This document shows, one piece after another, positions 50,680 to 59,692 of a stretch of 64,000 nucleotides of DNA. The number at the start of each line of letters is the position of its first letter. Position 1 is the first letter of the stretch. This DNA comes from Deferribacter abyssi (GTDB lineage: Bacteria; Chrysiogenota; Deferribacteres; Deferribacterales; Deferribacteraceae). The translations under genes were made by a program, and so were the position numbers. Below the pieces are notes generated by a model, which was not told the DNA's origin, did no database searches, and saw only the letters and a list, made by a program, of their open reading frames with translations. Where the stretch lies: positions 1 to 64,000 of the forward strand of contig NZ_JAQNCS010000012.1 of NCBI RefSeq assembly GCF_049472655.1, in the 5' to 3' direction.

Positions 50680-51759
50680 TTATTTACAATAATATTCAAT
50701 CCTCTCGGCAATCCTATCTAAAGGAACTACCTCATCAGCTATTTTCGCTTCTACCACAGCTCTTGGCATTCCGTATACTACACACGTTTCCTCATTCTGA
50801 GCGATAACAATACCACCTCGCTGCTTCAATTTTTTCAACCCCTCTTTTCCATCAGATCCCATCCCTGTCATTATCACCCCTAACCCATTTCCCCCTATAC
50901 ATTCTACTGCGGAACTCACCATCACATCAACACTTGGTATATGTAGTATATTTTTGGGCTGTTCTGTAACTTCTGTATAATAATTCGTCCCAATTTTACG
51001 AACCTTTAGATGAAATCCTCCCTTTGCAATATAAACGACATTAGGTTCAATCTTTTCCTTTCCTTGAGCCTCAATTACTGTCAATTTACTCAAAGAATCT
51101 AGTCTATTTGCTAGAGACTTTGTAAAATTAGGTGGCATATGCTGAACAACTAATATCGGCTTGTTAATACTTGGGCTTATCTGAGGAATAACACGCTGTA
51201 AAGATTGAGGACCACCTGTTGATGTCCCTATCAAAACCATACTAATTGGAATTTTCTTTACAGCTCTACCAACTGGCTGAATTTGTGCAGGCTTTTCTTT
51301 TTTATCTTCTCTACCAAATGTAACCTTTCTGGTTTTATGAGAAAAAACTTCTGTTATTCTCTTTTTTGCAAAATGCTTTATTTTTTCAATCAGCTCCCTT
51401 TCAATTTTCATTACTGTTAATGTAGCAAATGACTTATCTTTTGGAATAAAATCAACAGCACCTAATTCTAATGCTTTAAGAGTAGCTTCTGCTCCCTCAG
51501 TTGTTAACGAACTCACCATTATTACTGGTCTAGGGAACTTTTTCATTATGATTTTCAAAGCTTCTAAACCATCCATTACAGGCATTTCTATATCGAGGGT
51601 AACAACATCGGGATTCAACGATTCAACTAACTCAATAGCTTCTTTACCATTTCTAGCAAAACCAACAACCTCTATCTCTGGCTCTTTTCTTAACATGGTT
51701 TCTATAGCTTTTCTCATAAAAGCAGAATCATCTACAATTAAAACTTTTATTTTATTCAT
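50680..51759 (-). CDS. cheB: CheB protein-glutamate methylesterase
   Basis: A 359-residue CheB: receiver domain with Asp56 (TLDIEMPVMDG), linker, then methylesterase with Ser180 (GTSTGGPQ), His207 (QHMPPNF) and Asp303 (MTGMGSDGKEG). It removes methyl groups from receptors as the counterpart of CheR at 39669. The sequence is canonical, unlike the second CheB at 27730. It overlaps fliA by 8 bases. Confidence 0.96.
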   Translation of the reverse strand: MNKIKVLIVDDSAFMRKAIETMLRKEPEIEVVGFARNGKEAIELVESLNPDVVTLDIEMPVMDGLEALKIIMKKFPRPVIMVSSLTTEGAEATLKALELGAVDFIPKDKSFATLTVMKIERELIEKIKHFAKKRITEVFSHKTRKVTFGREDKKEKPAQIQPVGRAVKKIPISMVLIGTSTGGPQSLQRVIPQISPSINKPILVVQHMPPNFTKSLANRLDSLSKLTVIEAQGKEKIEPNVVYIAKGGFHLKVRKIGTNYYTEVTEQPKNILHIPSVDVMVSSAVECIGGNGLGVIMTGMGSDGKEGLKKLKQRGGIVIAQNEETCVVYGMPRAVVEAKIADEVVPLDRIAERIEYYCK

Positions 51760-52480
51760 AGTATTTTTTAATCCTCCTCTTGAGTTTATTCACTACATTG
51801 TTATGTATTTGGCACACTCTTGATTCTGAAATACCTAAAACTGCTCCTATTTCTTTCATCGTTAACTCTTCATAATAATACAAAGTAACAATAAGTCTTT
51901 CTTTTTCTTTTAAGTTTTCAATCTCTTTAGACAAAATATTTATTAATTCCTGTTTCTCTATATTTTCTTCTGGTGTTAAAATATCACTTTTAATAAAATC
52001 AACTAATGAACTATTTTCATCATCTCCTACTACTGTATCAAGGCTAGCTGTATCTGAATTTTCAATCAATTCTAACAGCTTGTTAACCTCATCCTCCTCC
52101 ATACGATATTCTTTCACAATTTCCTCAACTGTCGGTTTTCTTCCCAGTTTTGTTGACAGTCTTGCTACCTTCTCTTCTAAATCTTTAACTTTACTACGCA
52201 TACCTCTTGAAAGATTATCTAAACTTCTAAGACAATCTAAAATAGCACCTTTTATTCTGCGTTCAGCATATACTTTAAAATCAACCCCTTTAGATTTGTC
52301 ATATCTATTTAATGCTTCCACAAAACCATAACATGCAGCCGAATAAATCTCGTCTACATCAACACTATCAGGTAAAGCAGATACAGCACGAATGACCCAC
52401 GATTTTATTCTAGGAATAAACTCATTAATCAACTCTTCCTGATTTAAATAACTGTTATTTACCTTGTAATAACTATTCAT
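51752..52480 (-). CDS. fliA: Flagellar sigma factor FliA (sigma-28)
   Basis: A 242-residue sigma-28 with region 2 (VDVDEIYSAACYGFVEALNRYDKSKGVDFKVYAERRIKGAILDCLR), a sigma-28-typical region 3 (LGRKPTVEEI) and region 4 (ELTMKEIGAVLGISESRVCQIHNNV). It directs late flagellar and chemotaxis genes. The anti-sigma FlgM is not in the window. Its start overlaps the small upstream gene by ATGA. Confidence 0.95.
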   Translation of the reverse strand: MNSYYKVNNSYLNQEELINEFIPRIKSWVIRAVSALPDSVDVDEIYSAACYGFVEALNRYDKSKGVDFKVYAERRIKGAILDCLRSLDNLSRGMRSKVKDLEEKVARLSTKLGRKPTVEEIVKEYRMEEDEVNKLLELIENSDTASLDTVVGDDENSSLVDFIKSDILTPEENIEKQELINILSKEIENLKEKERLIVTLYYYEELTMKEIGAVLGISESRVCQIHNNVVNKLKRRIKKYYE

Positions 52481-52683
52481 AATATTTTTCTATAATTATT
52501 AAAAAGTTGTTCAATGTATCGTAAAAAATATTTTGAAATATTATATATTATTATAAAAATCAATAAATCTCTAAAAAAAACAGTTAAACTTATATCGTAA
52601 AAATGAATAATTTTATAAGTAAAAGATATTATAAAAACAAAAGAAGCAATTAATAATGCTACATGGCCATAAATCCCTTTCAT
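52477..52683 (-). CDS. Small two-helix membrane protein between flhG and fliA
   Basis: A 68-residue protein with two hydrophobic segments (about 7-27 and 33-55) and a basic tail. It is one base after the flhG stop and overlaps fliA by four bases, so it is certainly in the translated operon. Small membrane proteins occur at this position in several flagellar operons. No function is recognised. Confidence 0.7.
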   Translation of the reverse strand: MKGIYGHVALLIASFVFIISFTYKIIHFYDISLTVFFRDLLIFIIIYNISKYFLRYIEQLFNNYRKIL

Positions 52684-52684
52684 A

Positions 52685-53524
52685 TCAGCCTCTCATAACA
52701 AAAAATTCTTCTACATTTATGCTTCTGTTTTTATCATTAAATCTCAACACATTATCAACTATCATTCTTAAATCTTTGGCATACTCCGTTGATGGAAAAA
52801 TTTCCGATAGAATTTTTTGCCTAGTTACAGCCTTTACAAGTTTATCATCTCTTCTTATAAAACCTAATAACTCGATATCTTTTTTTAAGAAATTATAAAT
52901 AACTTTTCTTAGATTCTCATAAACAGTCTCAGCTTGAACTTCCCCTTTAACCATATTTATAACAAAATGCGGTGTAATATTTTTATTTTTATTGTGCACA
53001 ACCTTAACCAATGCATATGCATCAGTTATTGCAGTAGGTTCTGGAAGTGTTATCACAATAAAAAGATCAGAAAAAATAATAAATCTTAAAACATTTTCTG
53101 CTATTCCTGCTGCTGTATCAAAAATTATATAATCGTAGCTTTCATCAAGTAATACAAACATATCTAAAATCTTATCAAAAACTTCCGTTTCAATATGAGT
53201 TAACTCCAAAAATCCACTTGAGGCAGGAAACACATCAAACCCTTTCACATTTTTTATAACTATTTCCTCGATTTTAGCGTTATTTAAAAAATAGTCCTTA
53301 ATTGTTTTAATTGGTGCTATGTTTAAAATTACATCTACATTAGCAAGCCCCAAGTCAGCATCAAATAGAAGAACTTTTTTCCCTCTTTTCACAAGTTGAT
53401 AGGCAAGATTTACCGCAAAATTTGTTTTACCTACCCCACCTTTTCCACTCGCAACAGATATATAAACAGATTTTCTATTCTTAGCCCATGCCATTTTTCT
53501 CAATAGTCCTGCTTGATCAATCAC
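52685..53524 (-). CDS. flhG: FlhG (FleN/YlxH) flagellar-number ATPase
   Basis: A 279-residue MinD-like ATPase controlling flagellar number and placement with FlhF. The N-terminal IDQAGLLRKM matches the FlhF-activating DQAxxLR helix. The deviant Walker A ASGKGGVGKTNF, FDADLGLANVD and FDTAAGI are present. A C-terminal amphipathic segment binds membrane in the family. GTG 53524 is chosen, six bases after GGAG and sharing a base with the flhF stop (TAGTG). A GTG at 53536 would add four residues. Confidence 0.93.
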   Translation of the reverse strand: MIDQAGLLRKMAWAKNRKSVYISVASGKGGVGKTNFAVNLAYQLVKRGKKVLLFDADLGLANVDVILNIAPIKTIKDYFLNNAKIEEIVIKNVKGFDVFPASSGFLELTHIETEVFDKILDMFVLLDESYDYIIFDTAAGIAENVLRFIIFSDLFIVITLPEPTAITDAYALVKVVHNKNKNITPHFVINMVKGEVQAETVYENLRKVIYNFLKKDIELLGFIRRDDKLVKAVTRQKILSEIFPSTEYAKDLRMIVDNVLRFNDKNRSINVEEFFVMRG

Positions 53525-54687
53525 TACTCTCTCCACATCCTCTGAATTTCGTTCAATAATTTAATAGCAATCTTTCTGCCATCTGGTATTTCTAAATCTT
53601 CAGGAACATTCTGTCCTGTAGAAAGCAATAATAACGGCACTTTTTTTATAATAGGAACATTTATCAATGGGCCAAAATGTCTTGTTTCATCAAGTTTTGT
53701 GAATATAAGATATTCAGGGTGCAACATTTTGTACCTATCAAATGTATCATACATCTCAGCATGATTTGAACTCATAGATAATACCAATACTGTTGTAATC
53801 AATGGACTAACATCTAAAAAATTAGCTAACTCTCTGATTTGTGCGTCATCATACTGACTTCTTCCCATAGAGTCTATAAAGATATACTCAAAATCTTTAA
53901 GCTCAGCAATCTGAGACTTTAGTTCATTAGGTGTTGATGCAACTTTTAACGGTATATTTACAATTTCAGCATATGTTTTCAACTGTTCAACAGCACCTAT
54001 TCTGAAAGTATCAATGGTAATAAGAGCAACTTTACTTTGATGTTTTAAACTTAAATTAGCCGCAATTTTTGCAATTGTAGTAGTTTTACCAACACCTGTG
54101 GGTCCAACCATTGCTACTATCTTTTGCCTCAGCGAGGTAAGATAATCTTTTTCAACTGGTATAAGATCTCCCATCAACTGTACAACAACCTTTTTAATCT
54201 GAGCATTACTAAATTCTGTAGATATCCTTTTCTCTATTTTTCTTAAAAATTTATATACTATAAGATCATCAACACCATTTTTTACCATTATATTGTAAAT
54301 GAAACTGAGTCTCTCTGGCAAATCAATACTACTCAATTCACCCTTACTCTGGTTCTTCATTTCTGAAAGTTGCCTTTTAATTTCACTTATCTCTTTTAAC
54401 ATTACCTCAAATTTATCAAGTCCAAGTCTATTAATAAGCTCCTCTATATCAAAACCAATATTTTTACTCTGCTTAGCATTATTAATTACTTTTTCCTTCT
54501 TATTTCTAACATCTGGTTCATAATCTACCGCAGCAGTGACCTCTATAATAGGTCTTGAAAAAAGACCAAAACTCCCATTTTTTACAATCTTCTTTGTGGA
54601 TAAAATAACTGCATCAGGACCTAAATCCTTTTTTATCAGCTCTATAGCTTCTCGCATATCATAAACTTCATACTTTTTTATCTTCAT
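53524..54687 (-). CDS. flhF: FlhF SRP-type GTPase
   Basis: A 387-residue GTPase that places the flagellar base at the pole. Basic N-terminal B domain (about 1-90), helical N domain, and G domain with VGPTGVGKTTTIAKIAANL, DTFRIGAVEQL, DSMGR and TKLDET. The gene overlaps flhA by four bases (ATGA) and pairs with flhG. Confidence 0.95.
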   Translation of the reverse strand: MKIKKYEVYDMREAIELIKKDLGPDAVILSTKKIVKNGSFGLFSRPIIEVTAAVDYEPDVRNKKEKVINNAKQSKNIGFDIEELINRLGLDKFEVMLKEISEIKRQLSEMKNQSKGELSSIDLPERLSFIYNIMVKNGVDDLIVYKFLRKIEKRISTEFSNAQIKKVVVQLMGDLIPVEKDYLTSLRQKIVAMVGPTGVGKTTTIAKIAANLSLKHQSKVALITIDTFRIGAVEQLKTYAEIVNIPLKVASTPNELKSQIAELKDFEYIFIDSMGRSQYDDAQIRELANFLDVSPLITTVLVLSMSSNHAEMYDTFDRYKMLHPEYLIFTKLDETRHFGPLINVPIIKKVPLLLLSTGQNVPEDLEIPDGRKIAIKLLNEIQRMWRE

Positions 54688-56762
54688 CTTTTAATCTCCA
54701 CTGTTCCTAATGATTCAATCTGAACATTCTCAGAAATCTCGTTGTGAGAAATAATATAAAGATTAGGTACATATTTTTCTACAAATCTTCTAAATGGAAA
54801 TCTTATAGGTGGTGAAATTACTAAAACCGGATTAAACCCCTGATCAGTTATCTCTTTAGTTTTATTTATTAACTGCTGCAACAATTTCTGTGCAGTATTC
54901 GGTTCCATTACCACTTCTCTTCCATCATCTCCTTGCTGAATATTTTGTGCAATAACCTGTTCAATTTGTGGCGCCAAAGTAAAAACATACAGCCTTCCAT
55001 CAGGAGCTAAAAGACTTTCTGTTATCTGTCTTTTCAAAGCTGCCCTTACCTTTTCTGTGAGATATTCAACATCTTTATTTTGCGTTCCATAAGAGGCAAG
55101 TGTTTCTAAAATTGTAGGCAAATTTCTTATGGACACCCTCTCTTTAAGTAAATTTTGCAAAACTCTTTGAACCAAACCGATATCTAAAATATTAGGTATA
55201 ACATCCTCAACTAACTTAGGATATTTTTCTTTTAATCTATCAATTAATTCTTGAGTTTCCTGTCTTCCAAGCAATTCGTAAGCGTATGTTTTAATTATTT
55301 CTGCTAAATGAGTAGATATCACAGTTGCTGGATCAACTACCGTCATTCCTTCAAGTTCAGCTTTTTCTTTCTCTATATCATCCACCCACTTTGCATCTAA
55401 ATTAAAAGCAGGCTCTTTTGTAGGTATCCCATCAATATTTTCAAGGTCACCATCAGGATTCATAACTAAGTATTTATCTGGATATACAGAACCAGATGCA
55501 ACCTTAACTCCTTTTATAAAAACTAAATACGAATTTGAATCAATCTGTAAATTATCCCGAATTCTTATTGGAGGTACAATAAACCCCATCTCCATAGCGA
55601 TTTGCCTACGCAAAGATTTTATCCTGTTTAAAAGAGTTCCTCCTCTATTCGTATCTACAAGTGGAATAAGATTAAAACCAATCTCTAACTCCATTAAATC
55701 AATATCTAAAAGCTCTTTAACCATCTCTTCTTCAGGAGTTTCCTCCGATTCTTGTTCATCTTGTTCTTCTGTCTCAGCAGTAACACTCTCCTTAATATTC
55801 CTCATCATATAACCCACTACAAAAAGAAGAGTAGCAAGTAAAACAAAAGAAACCTTAGGCATACCAGGAATTATTGCAAAAAAGAAAAGTATTCCACCTG
55901 CTACAAATAAAACTTTTGAACTTTGAAATAATTGATTTATCAGTTGGCTTCCTAAATCAGCCTCTGAACCAGCTCTTGTGACCACAATACCAGCTGCAGT
56001 GGAAACTATTAACGCAGGAATCTGACTTACAAGCCCATCACCAACAGTCAAAATAGTAAATCTTTTTGCTGCATCACTTATTGTCATACTATGCTGAGCT
56101 ACACCAATAATTAGACCACCAACAATATTAATTGCAGTAATAATCAAACCAGCAACCGCATCTCCCCGAACAAATTTACTAGCACCATCCATAGCTCCAT
56201 AAAAATCAGCTTGCTTCTGAATTTCTTCTCTGCGTTTTCTTGCGGTCTGTTCATCTATCAAACCAGCATTCAAATCAGCATCAATACTCATTTGCTTACC
56301 AGGCATTGCATCAAGAGTAAACCTTGCAGCAACTTCTGCAACTCTTCCAGAGCCCTTAGTTATAACAACAAAGTTTATAATCACTAAGATTAAAAATATT
56401 ATAAATCCCACCACAAAGTTACCACCAACAACAAACTGTCCAAAAGCCTTAATCACAGCTCCAGCTGCCTCTTCCCCTTCACTACCATGTAATAAGATTC
56501 TTCTTGTTGTGGCAACATTTAACGATAGTCTAAAAAGCGTTACAATTAGTAATACTGAAGGAAACGTTGAAAATTCAAGAGGCTCTTTTATATAAACAGA
56601 AACAAGAAGTATCATCACTGCCAAAGTAATACTTAATGTAAGGAAAAAATCTAACAAAAAGGCTGGCATTGGTAAAATCATTACAATCAAAATACCAACG
56701 ATAGCTAAAGCTATAAGCATTTCTGATTGCTTTAAATATTTAACGATAACATTTTCTGCCAT
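54684..56762 (-). CDS. flhA: FlhA flagellar export gate protein
   Basis: A 692-residue FlhA: about eight transmembrane helices in the first 330 residues, the conserved FHIPEP-type cytoplasmic loop (RVAEVAARFTLDAMPGKQMSIDADLNAG), and a large cytoplasmic domain that docks chaperone-substrate complexes (VVDPATVISTHLAEII, RNLPTILETL). An acidic linker (EQDEQESEETPEEE) sits at about 340-352. Length and motifs are standard. flhF follows with a 4-base overlap. Confidence 0.97.
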   Translation of the reverse strand: MAENVIVKYLKQSEMLIALAIVGILIVMILPMPAFLLDFFLTLSITLAVMILLVSVYIKEPLEFSTFPSVLLIVTLFRLSLNVATTRRILLHGSEGEEAAGAVIKAFGQFVVGGNFVVGFIIFLILVIINFVVITKGSGRVAEVAARFTLDAMPGKQMSIDADLNAGLIDEQTARKRREEIQKQADFYGAMDGASKFVRGDAVAGLIITAINIVGGLIIGVAQHSMTISDAAKRFTILTVGDGLVSQIPALIVSTAAGIVVTRAGSEADLGSQLINQLFQSSKVLFVAGGILFFFAIIPGMPKVSFVLLATLLFVVGYMMRNIKESVTAETEEQDEQESEETPEEEMVKELLDIDLMELEIGFNLIPLVDTNRGGTLLNRIKSLRRQIAMEMGFIVPPIRIRDNLQIDSNSYLVFIKGVKVASGSVYPDKYLVMNPDGDLENIDGIPTKEPAFNLDAKWVDDIEKEKAELEGMTVVDPATVISTHLAEIIKTYAYELLGRQETQELIDRLKEKYPKLVEDVIPNILDIGLVQRVLQNLLKERVSIRNLPTILETLASYGTQNKDVEYLTEKVRAALKRQITESLLAPDGRLYVFTLAPQIEQVIAQNIQQGDDGREVVMEPNTAQKLLQQLINKTKEITDQGFNPVLVISPPIRFPFRRFVEKYVPNLYIISHNEISENVQIESLGTVEIKR

Positions 56763-56774
56763 TTAATTACACAC

Positions 56775-57848
56775 CTATTGATTAGAAATTTTCTTATTTT
56801 TCATTTTATATACAAAGGCAAGTATTTCAGCAACAGCTTTATATAGATTTTCTGGAATTTCATCTCCTATCTCAACTTGAGAATAAAGTGATCTTGCAAG
56901 AGGTGGATCCTCATGGATAAAAACACCATTTTTTTTTGCAATTTCTTTAATTCGTTGAGCAATAAGCCGTTGTCCTTTTGCCACTACTTTTGGAGCTTTA
57001 TCTTTCCCTGTTTCATATTTTAAAGCCACTGCATAATGTATTGGATTAGTAATCACTACATCAGCTTTAGGTACCTCCTCCATCATTCTTTTCCTAGCCA
57101 TTTCACGTTGCATACTACGGATCCTCTGTCTAATTAAAGGATCCCCTTCCATTTGCTTAAATTCTTCCTTTACTTCCTGTTTTGTCATTTTTAAATCCTG
57201 TTCATACTGCCACTTTTGATAAAAAAAATCTAAAATAGCCATTAATAAAATTAATAAACCTATTTTAAAGCACAATTCAAAAACTAATTTACCTAAAAAA
57301 GCCATGCTCGAAAACGGATCTGTATCAGCCAAATTGAGTATAGTAACCATCTTACCTTTTACAATATAAAAAGCCACAAGCCCTACAACAAAAATTTTAA
57401 ATAAAGACTTAAGAAGTTCTACAAAGCTTCTTTTAGAAAAAAGATTTGAAAATCCGTTTACAGGATTTAGTCTATCCCATTTAGGTTCTAAGGCCTTAGG
57501 AGATATAATAAATCCAAATTGTGCAATATTAACTATTACCCCCACCATAATCATCAACATAAAAAAAGGAGCCAAAACTCTAAGAATAAATGAAATTCCA
57601 AAATTAAAAATATGTATAATAATCTGTTTATCAATGCCAGGTTTTGAAAAATTCAAAATATGACTTATAAACTTTCCAAAATCTTCTATAAAAACCGGTG
57701 TATAAAAATACAAAAAAAGAACACTTACCAGAAAAGTTACTGCTGTAGATAGTTCTCTACTTTTAGGAACATTACCTTCCTCAAGAGCTTTTTGCCTTCT
57801 TCTAGGCGTAGCCTCCTCAGTCCTTTCAGCGTCACTTCTTTCTGGCAT
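56775..57848 (-). CDS. flhB: FlhB export-switch protein with NPIH in place of NPTH
   Basis: A 357-residue FlhB with four transmembrane helices (about 30-215) and a soluble C-terminal domain. It begins SDAERTEEATPRRRQKALEEGNVPKSRELS as typical. The autocleavage site reads NPIH (codons at 57047-57036, in VVITNPIHYAVALKY) instead of the nearly invariant NPTH. Asn and Pro, the residues across the cleaved bond, are kept, so cleavage may still happen but could be slower. Cleavage normally switches export from rod/hook to filament proteins. It shares one base with the fliR stop (TAATG). Confidence 0.95.
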   Translation of the reverse strand: MPERSDAERTEEATPRRRQKALEEGNVPKSRELSTAVTFLVSVLFLYFYTPVFIEDFGKFISHILNFSKPGIDKQIIIHIFNFGISFILRVLAPFFMLMIMVGVIVNIAQFGFIISPKALEPKWDRLNPVNGFSNLFSKRSFVELLKSLFKIFVVGLVAFYIVKGKMVTILNLADTDPFSSMAFLGKLVFELCFKIGLLILLMAILDFFYQKWQYEQDLKMTKQEVKEEFKQMEGDPLIRQRIRSMQREMARKRMMEEVPKADVVITNPIHYAVALKYETGKDKAPKVVAKGQRLIAQRIKEIAKKNGVFIHEDPPLARSLYSQVEIGDEIPENLYKAVAEILAFVYKMKNKKISNQ

Positions 57849-58633
57849 TAGCCACCCAACATTCTGAAGAGTTGATCAATACTCTTAAAGTATTGATATA
57901 ATATTTTTTCAAAAACCGTATAAAAATATGTTAAGCTCAATAAAAGAACGGTTAATCCAAACGCAATTTGAACTGGAAAGCCTACAATTAATATATTCAT
58001 CTGAGGTACAAGACGAGCCATAATCCCCATGACAACATGCAAAAGTAAAAGAGTTACAAAGACTGGAGCAATAATTTTAACGGCAGTTAAAAATACCGAA
58101 CTAAACTTACTCACAAGAAAAAAATAACTATCACTATCAAAAATAAACGTACCTAATGGAATAGTATCAAAAGAATATGCAACCGCTTTTATTATCAGTC
58201 TATGCCCGCCTATCGCTAAGAAAATTAAGATCATGATAATATTTTGAAACTGAGCAATAATGGAAACTTGTGTATTTGTTTGAGGATCTAAAATATTTAC
58301 TACTCCAAACCCCATTTGAAATCCTATAAGCTGTCCACCAAACTGAACACCTGTAAATATAAATCTAGCAAGCAATCCTGTAACTAAACCTATTAATAAT
58401 TCTTTAAAAACAATTAAAATAAATAATACTGTTGAAACATTTTCAAAAGAAAGTATCGAAACATTGTTAAAAATTAACAAACCAATTACAATTGAAAAAA
58501 AAAGGCGCAAACGCAAATCTACTACACCACTACCAAAAACAGGTGCTGTAAACAAAATACCACTTATCCTAATAACAATTAAAAAAAAAGTTATTAGATA
58601 ATCAATATTCAACAAACTCTCAAAAGAAACCAT
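57848..58633 (-). CDS. fliR: FliR flagellar export gate protein
   Basis: A 261-residue FliR with about six hydrophobic segments, part of the FliP-FliQ-FliR export gate. FTAPVFGSGVVDLRLRLFFSI and MGFGVVNILDPQTNTQVSI are family signatures. ATG 58633 is used, with GAGG upstream; an in-frame GTG at 58636 is close. It is the first flagellar gene here; fliP and fliQ are not adjacent. Confidence 0.93.
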   Translation of the reverse strand: MVSFESLLNIDYLITFFLIVIRISGILFTAPVFGSGVVDLRLRLFFSIVIGLLIFNNVSILSFENVSTVLFILIVFKELLIGLVTGLLARFIFTGVQFGGQLIGFQMGFGVVNILDPQTNTQVSIIAQFQNIIMILIFLAIGGHRLIIKAVAYSFDTIPLGTFIFDSDSYFFLVSKFSSVFLTAVKIIAPVFVTLLLLHVVMGIMARLVPQMNILIVGFPVQIAFGLTVLLLSLTYFYTVFEKILYQYFKSIDQLFRMLGG

Positions 58634-58658
58634 CACACCTCACATTCAAGAAACAATC

Positions 58659-58664
58659 ATTATA
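58659..58664 (-). promoter_or_regulatory. Possible -10 box before fliR
   Basis: TATAAT on the minus strand, about 25 bases before fliR's start; no matching -35 (GAGGGA at the expected place) and no sigma-28 or sigma-54 consensus. The 77-base gap after the preceding gene is where an operon promoter would lie. Confidence 0.3.
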
Positions 58665-58710
58665 GCTAGCGTATTACTCCCTCCCTCTCTCTCAACTTAT
58701 CATTTTAATT

Positions 58711-59682
58711 CTAAGCTTTTGTTCCCAAAATCTTCATATACTGTACTCTTTCAAGGCTTTTAAATTCTTCTATAGTATCAATACCTTTACCCCTAATAGC
58801 CTTAATTGAAGATATATTCATATCATCCAAAGTTTTATTAAGCTCAACTAACATATTCTCAGCATATTTTATGCCATTCTTATAAAACACAGATGCAATC
58901 TCTACTACAGATGCTCCCATATAAATATGCTCTAATATCTGCTTTGCATTATGAATCCCTCCTGTGGCAGCAATATTGATATCAATTTGTTTATGAATAA
59001 CCCCTACCCATCTTAGCACCTGATAAGTCTCTGAAGCATTGCTAAAATAATTTACTGGAACATATTTCTCTTTATCTATATCATAAGACAGCTGATAATA
59101 CCTGTTAAATATAACTATACCATCAGCACCTACATCTTTTAACCTTTTAACCATATATGGGATCGATGTAAAATACCACCCAATTTTAACCGCTATCGGA
59201 ATATTTAAGTTAGCCTTAACACTTTCCGCTATATCTAAATACCTTTTCTCCACTTCTCTTGGATCATCATTAACACTAAAAGAAATATAAGAAATATTAA
59301 GTTCCAAACCATCAGCACCAGCCTCTTCTATAGATTTTGCATAATCAATCCATATCTCAGAATCTATACAATTGACACTGGCAAAAACAGGAATTTTCAC
59401 ACGTTTCTTAGCTTCTTTTATCAGATCTAAATATTTAGAACTTCCATACATTAATCCTGCAGAAGAATATTCATATTCATAAGCTTCAGGATGGAAATCG
59501 CTTGAGACTGCCCCCAATTCAGATTGAATTTCTTCTTCAAACAAAGATTTCAACACTACAGCAGCAACTCCAGCACTCTCAGCTTGACAAATATTATCAA
59601 TATTCCTTGTTAAAGAACAACTTGCCAATATAATTGGGTTTTTCAATTCATATCCAAGATAAAATGTCTTAATATCAGCCAT
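58711..59682 (-). CDS. Dihydroorotate dehydrogenase-like flavoprotein
   Basis: A 323-residue (beta/alpha)8 protein of the PyrD-like superfamily, starting FYLGYELKNPIILASCSLTRN and with a C-terminal FMN phosphate site (AATGGIHNAKQILEHIYMGA). Standard PyrD has NxxCPN plus a catalytic Cys or Ser loop; here the corresponding strand reads ELNISYIS, with no Cys-Pro-Asn, so true dihydroorotate dehydrogenase activity is doubtful. Such proteins are found next to unrelated genes and may use other substrates. It follows ftsK by 10 bp. Confidence 0.75.
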   Translation of the reverse strand: MADIKTFYLGYELKNPIILASCSLTRNIDNICQAESAGVAAVVLKSLFEEEIQSELGAVSSDFHPEAYEYEYSSAGLMYGSSKYLDLIKEAKKRVKIPVFASVNCIDSEIWIDYAKSIEEAGADGLELNISYISFSVNDDPREVEKRYLDIAESVKANLNIPIAVKIGWYFTSIPYMVKRLKDVGADGIVIFNRYYQLSYDIDKEKYVPVNYFSNASETYQVLRWVGVIHKQIDINIAATGGIHNAKQILEHIYMGASVVEIASVFYKNGIKYAENMLVELNKTLDDMNISSIKAIRGKGIDTIEEFKSLERVQYMKILGTKA

Positions 59683-59692
59683 ACTTTACCTC

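Noticed and set aside
37306..58633. Horizontal acquisition of the flagellar region
   Set aside because: Base composition and codon style look the same as in trp and ftsK genes, and there are no mobile elements at its edges.
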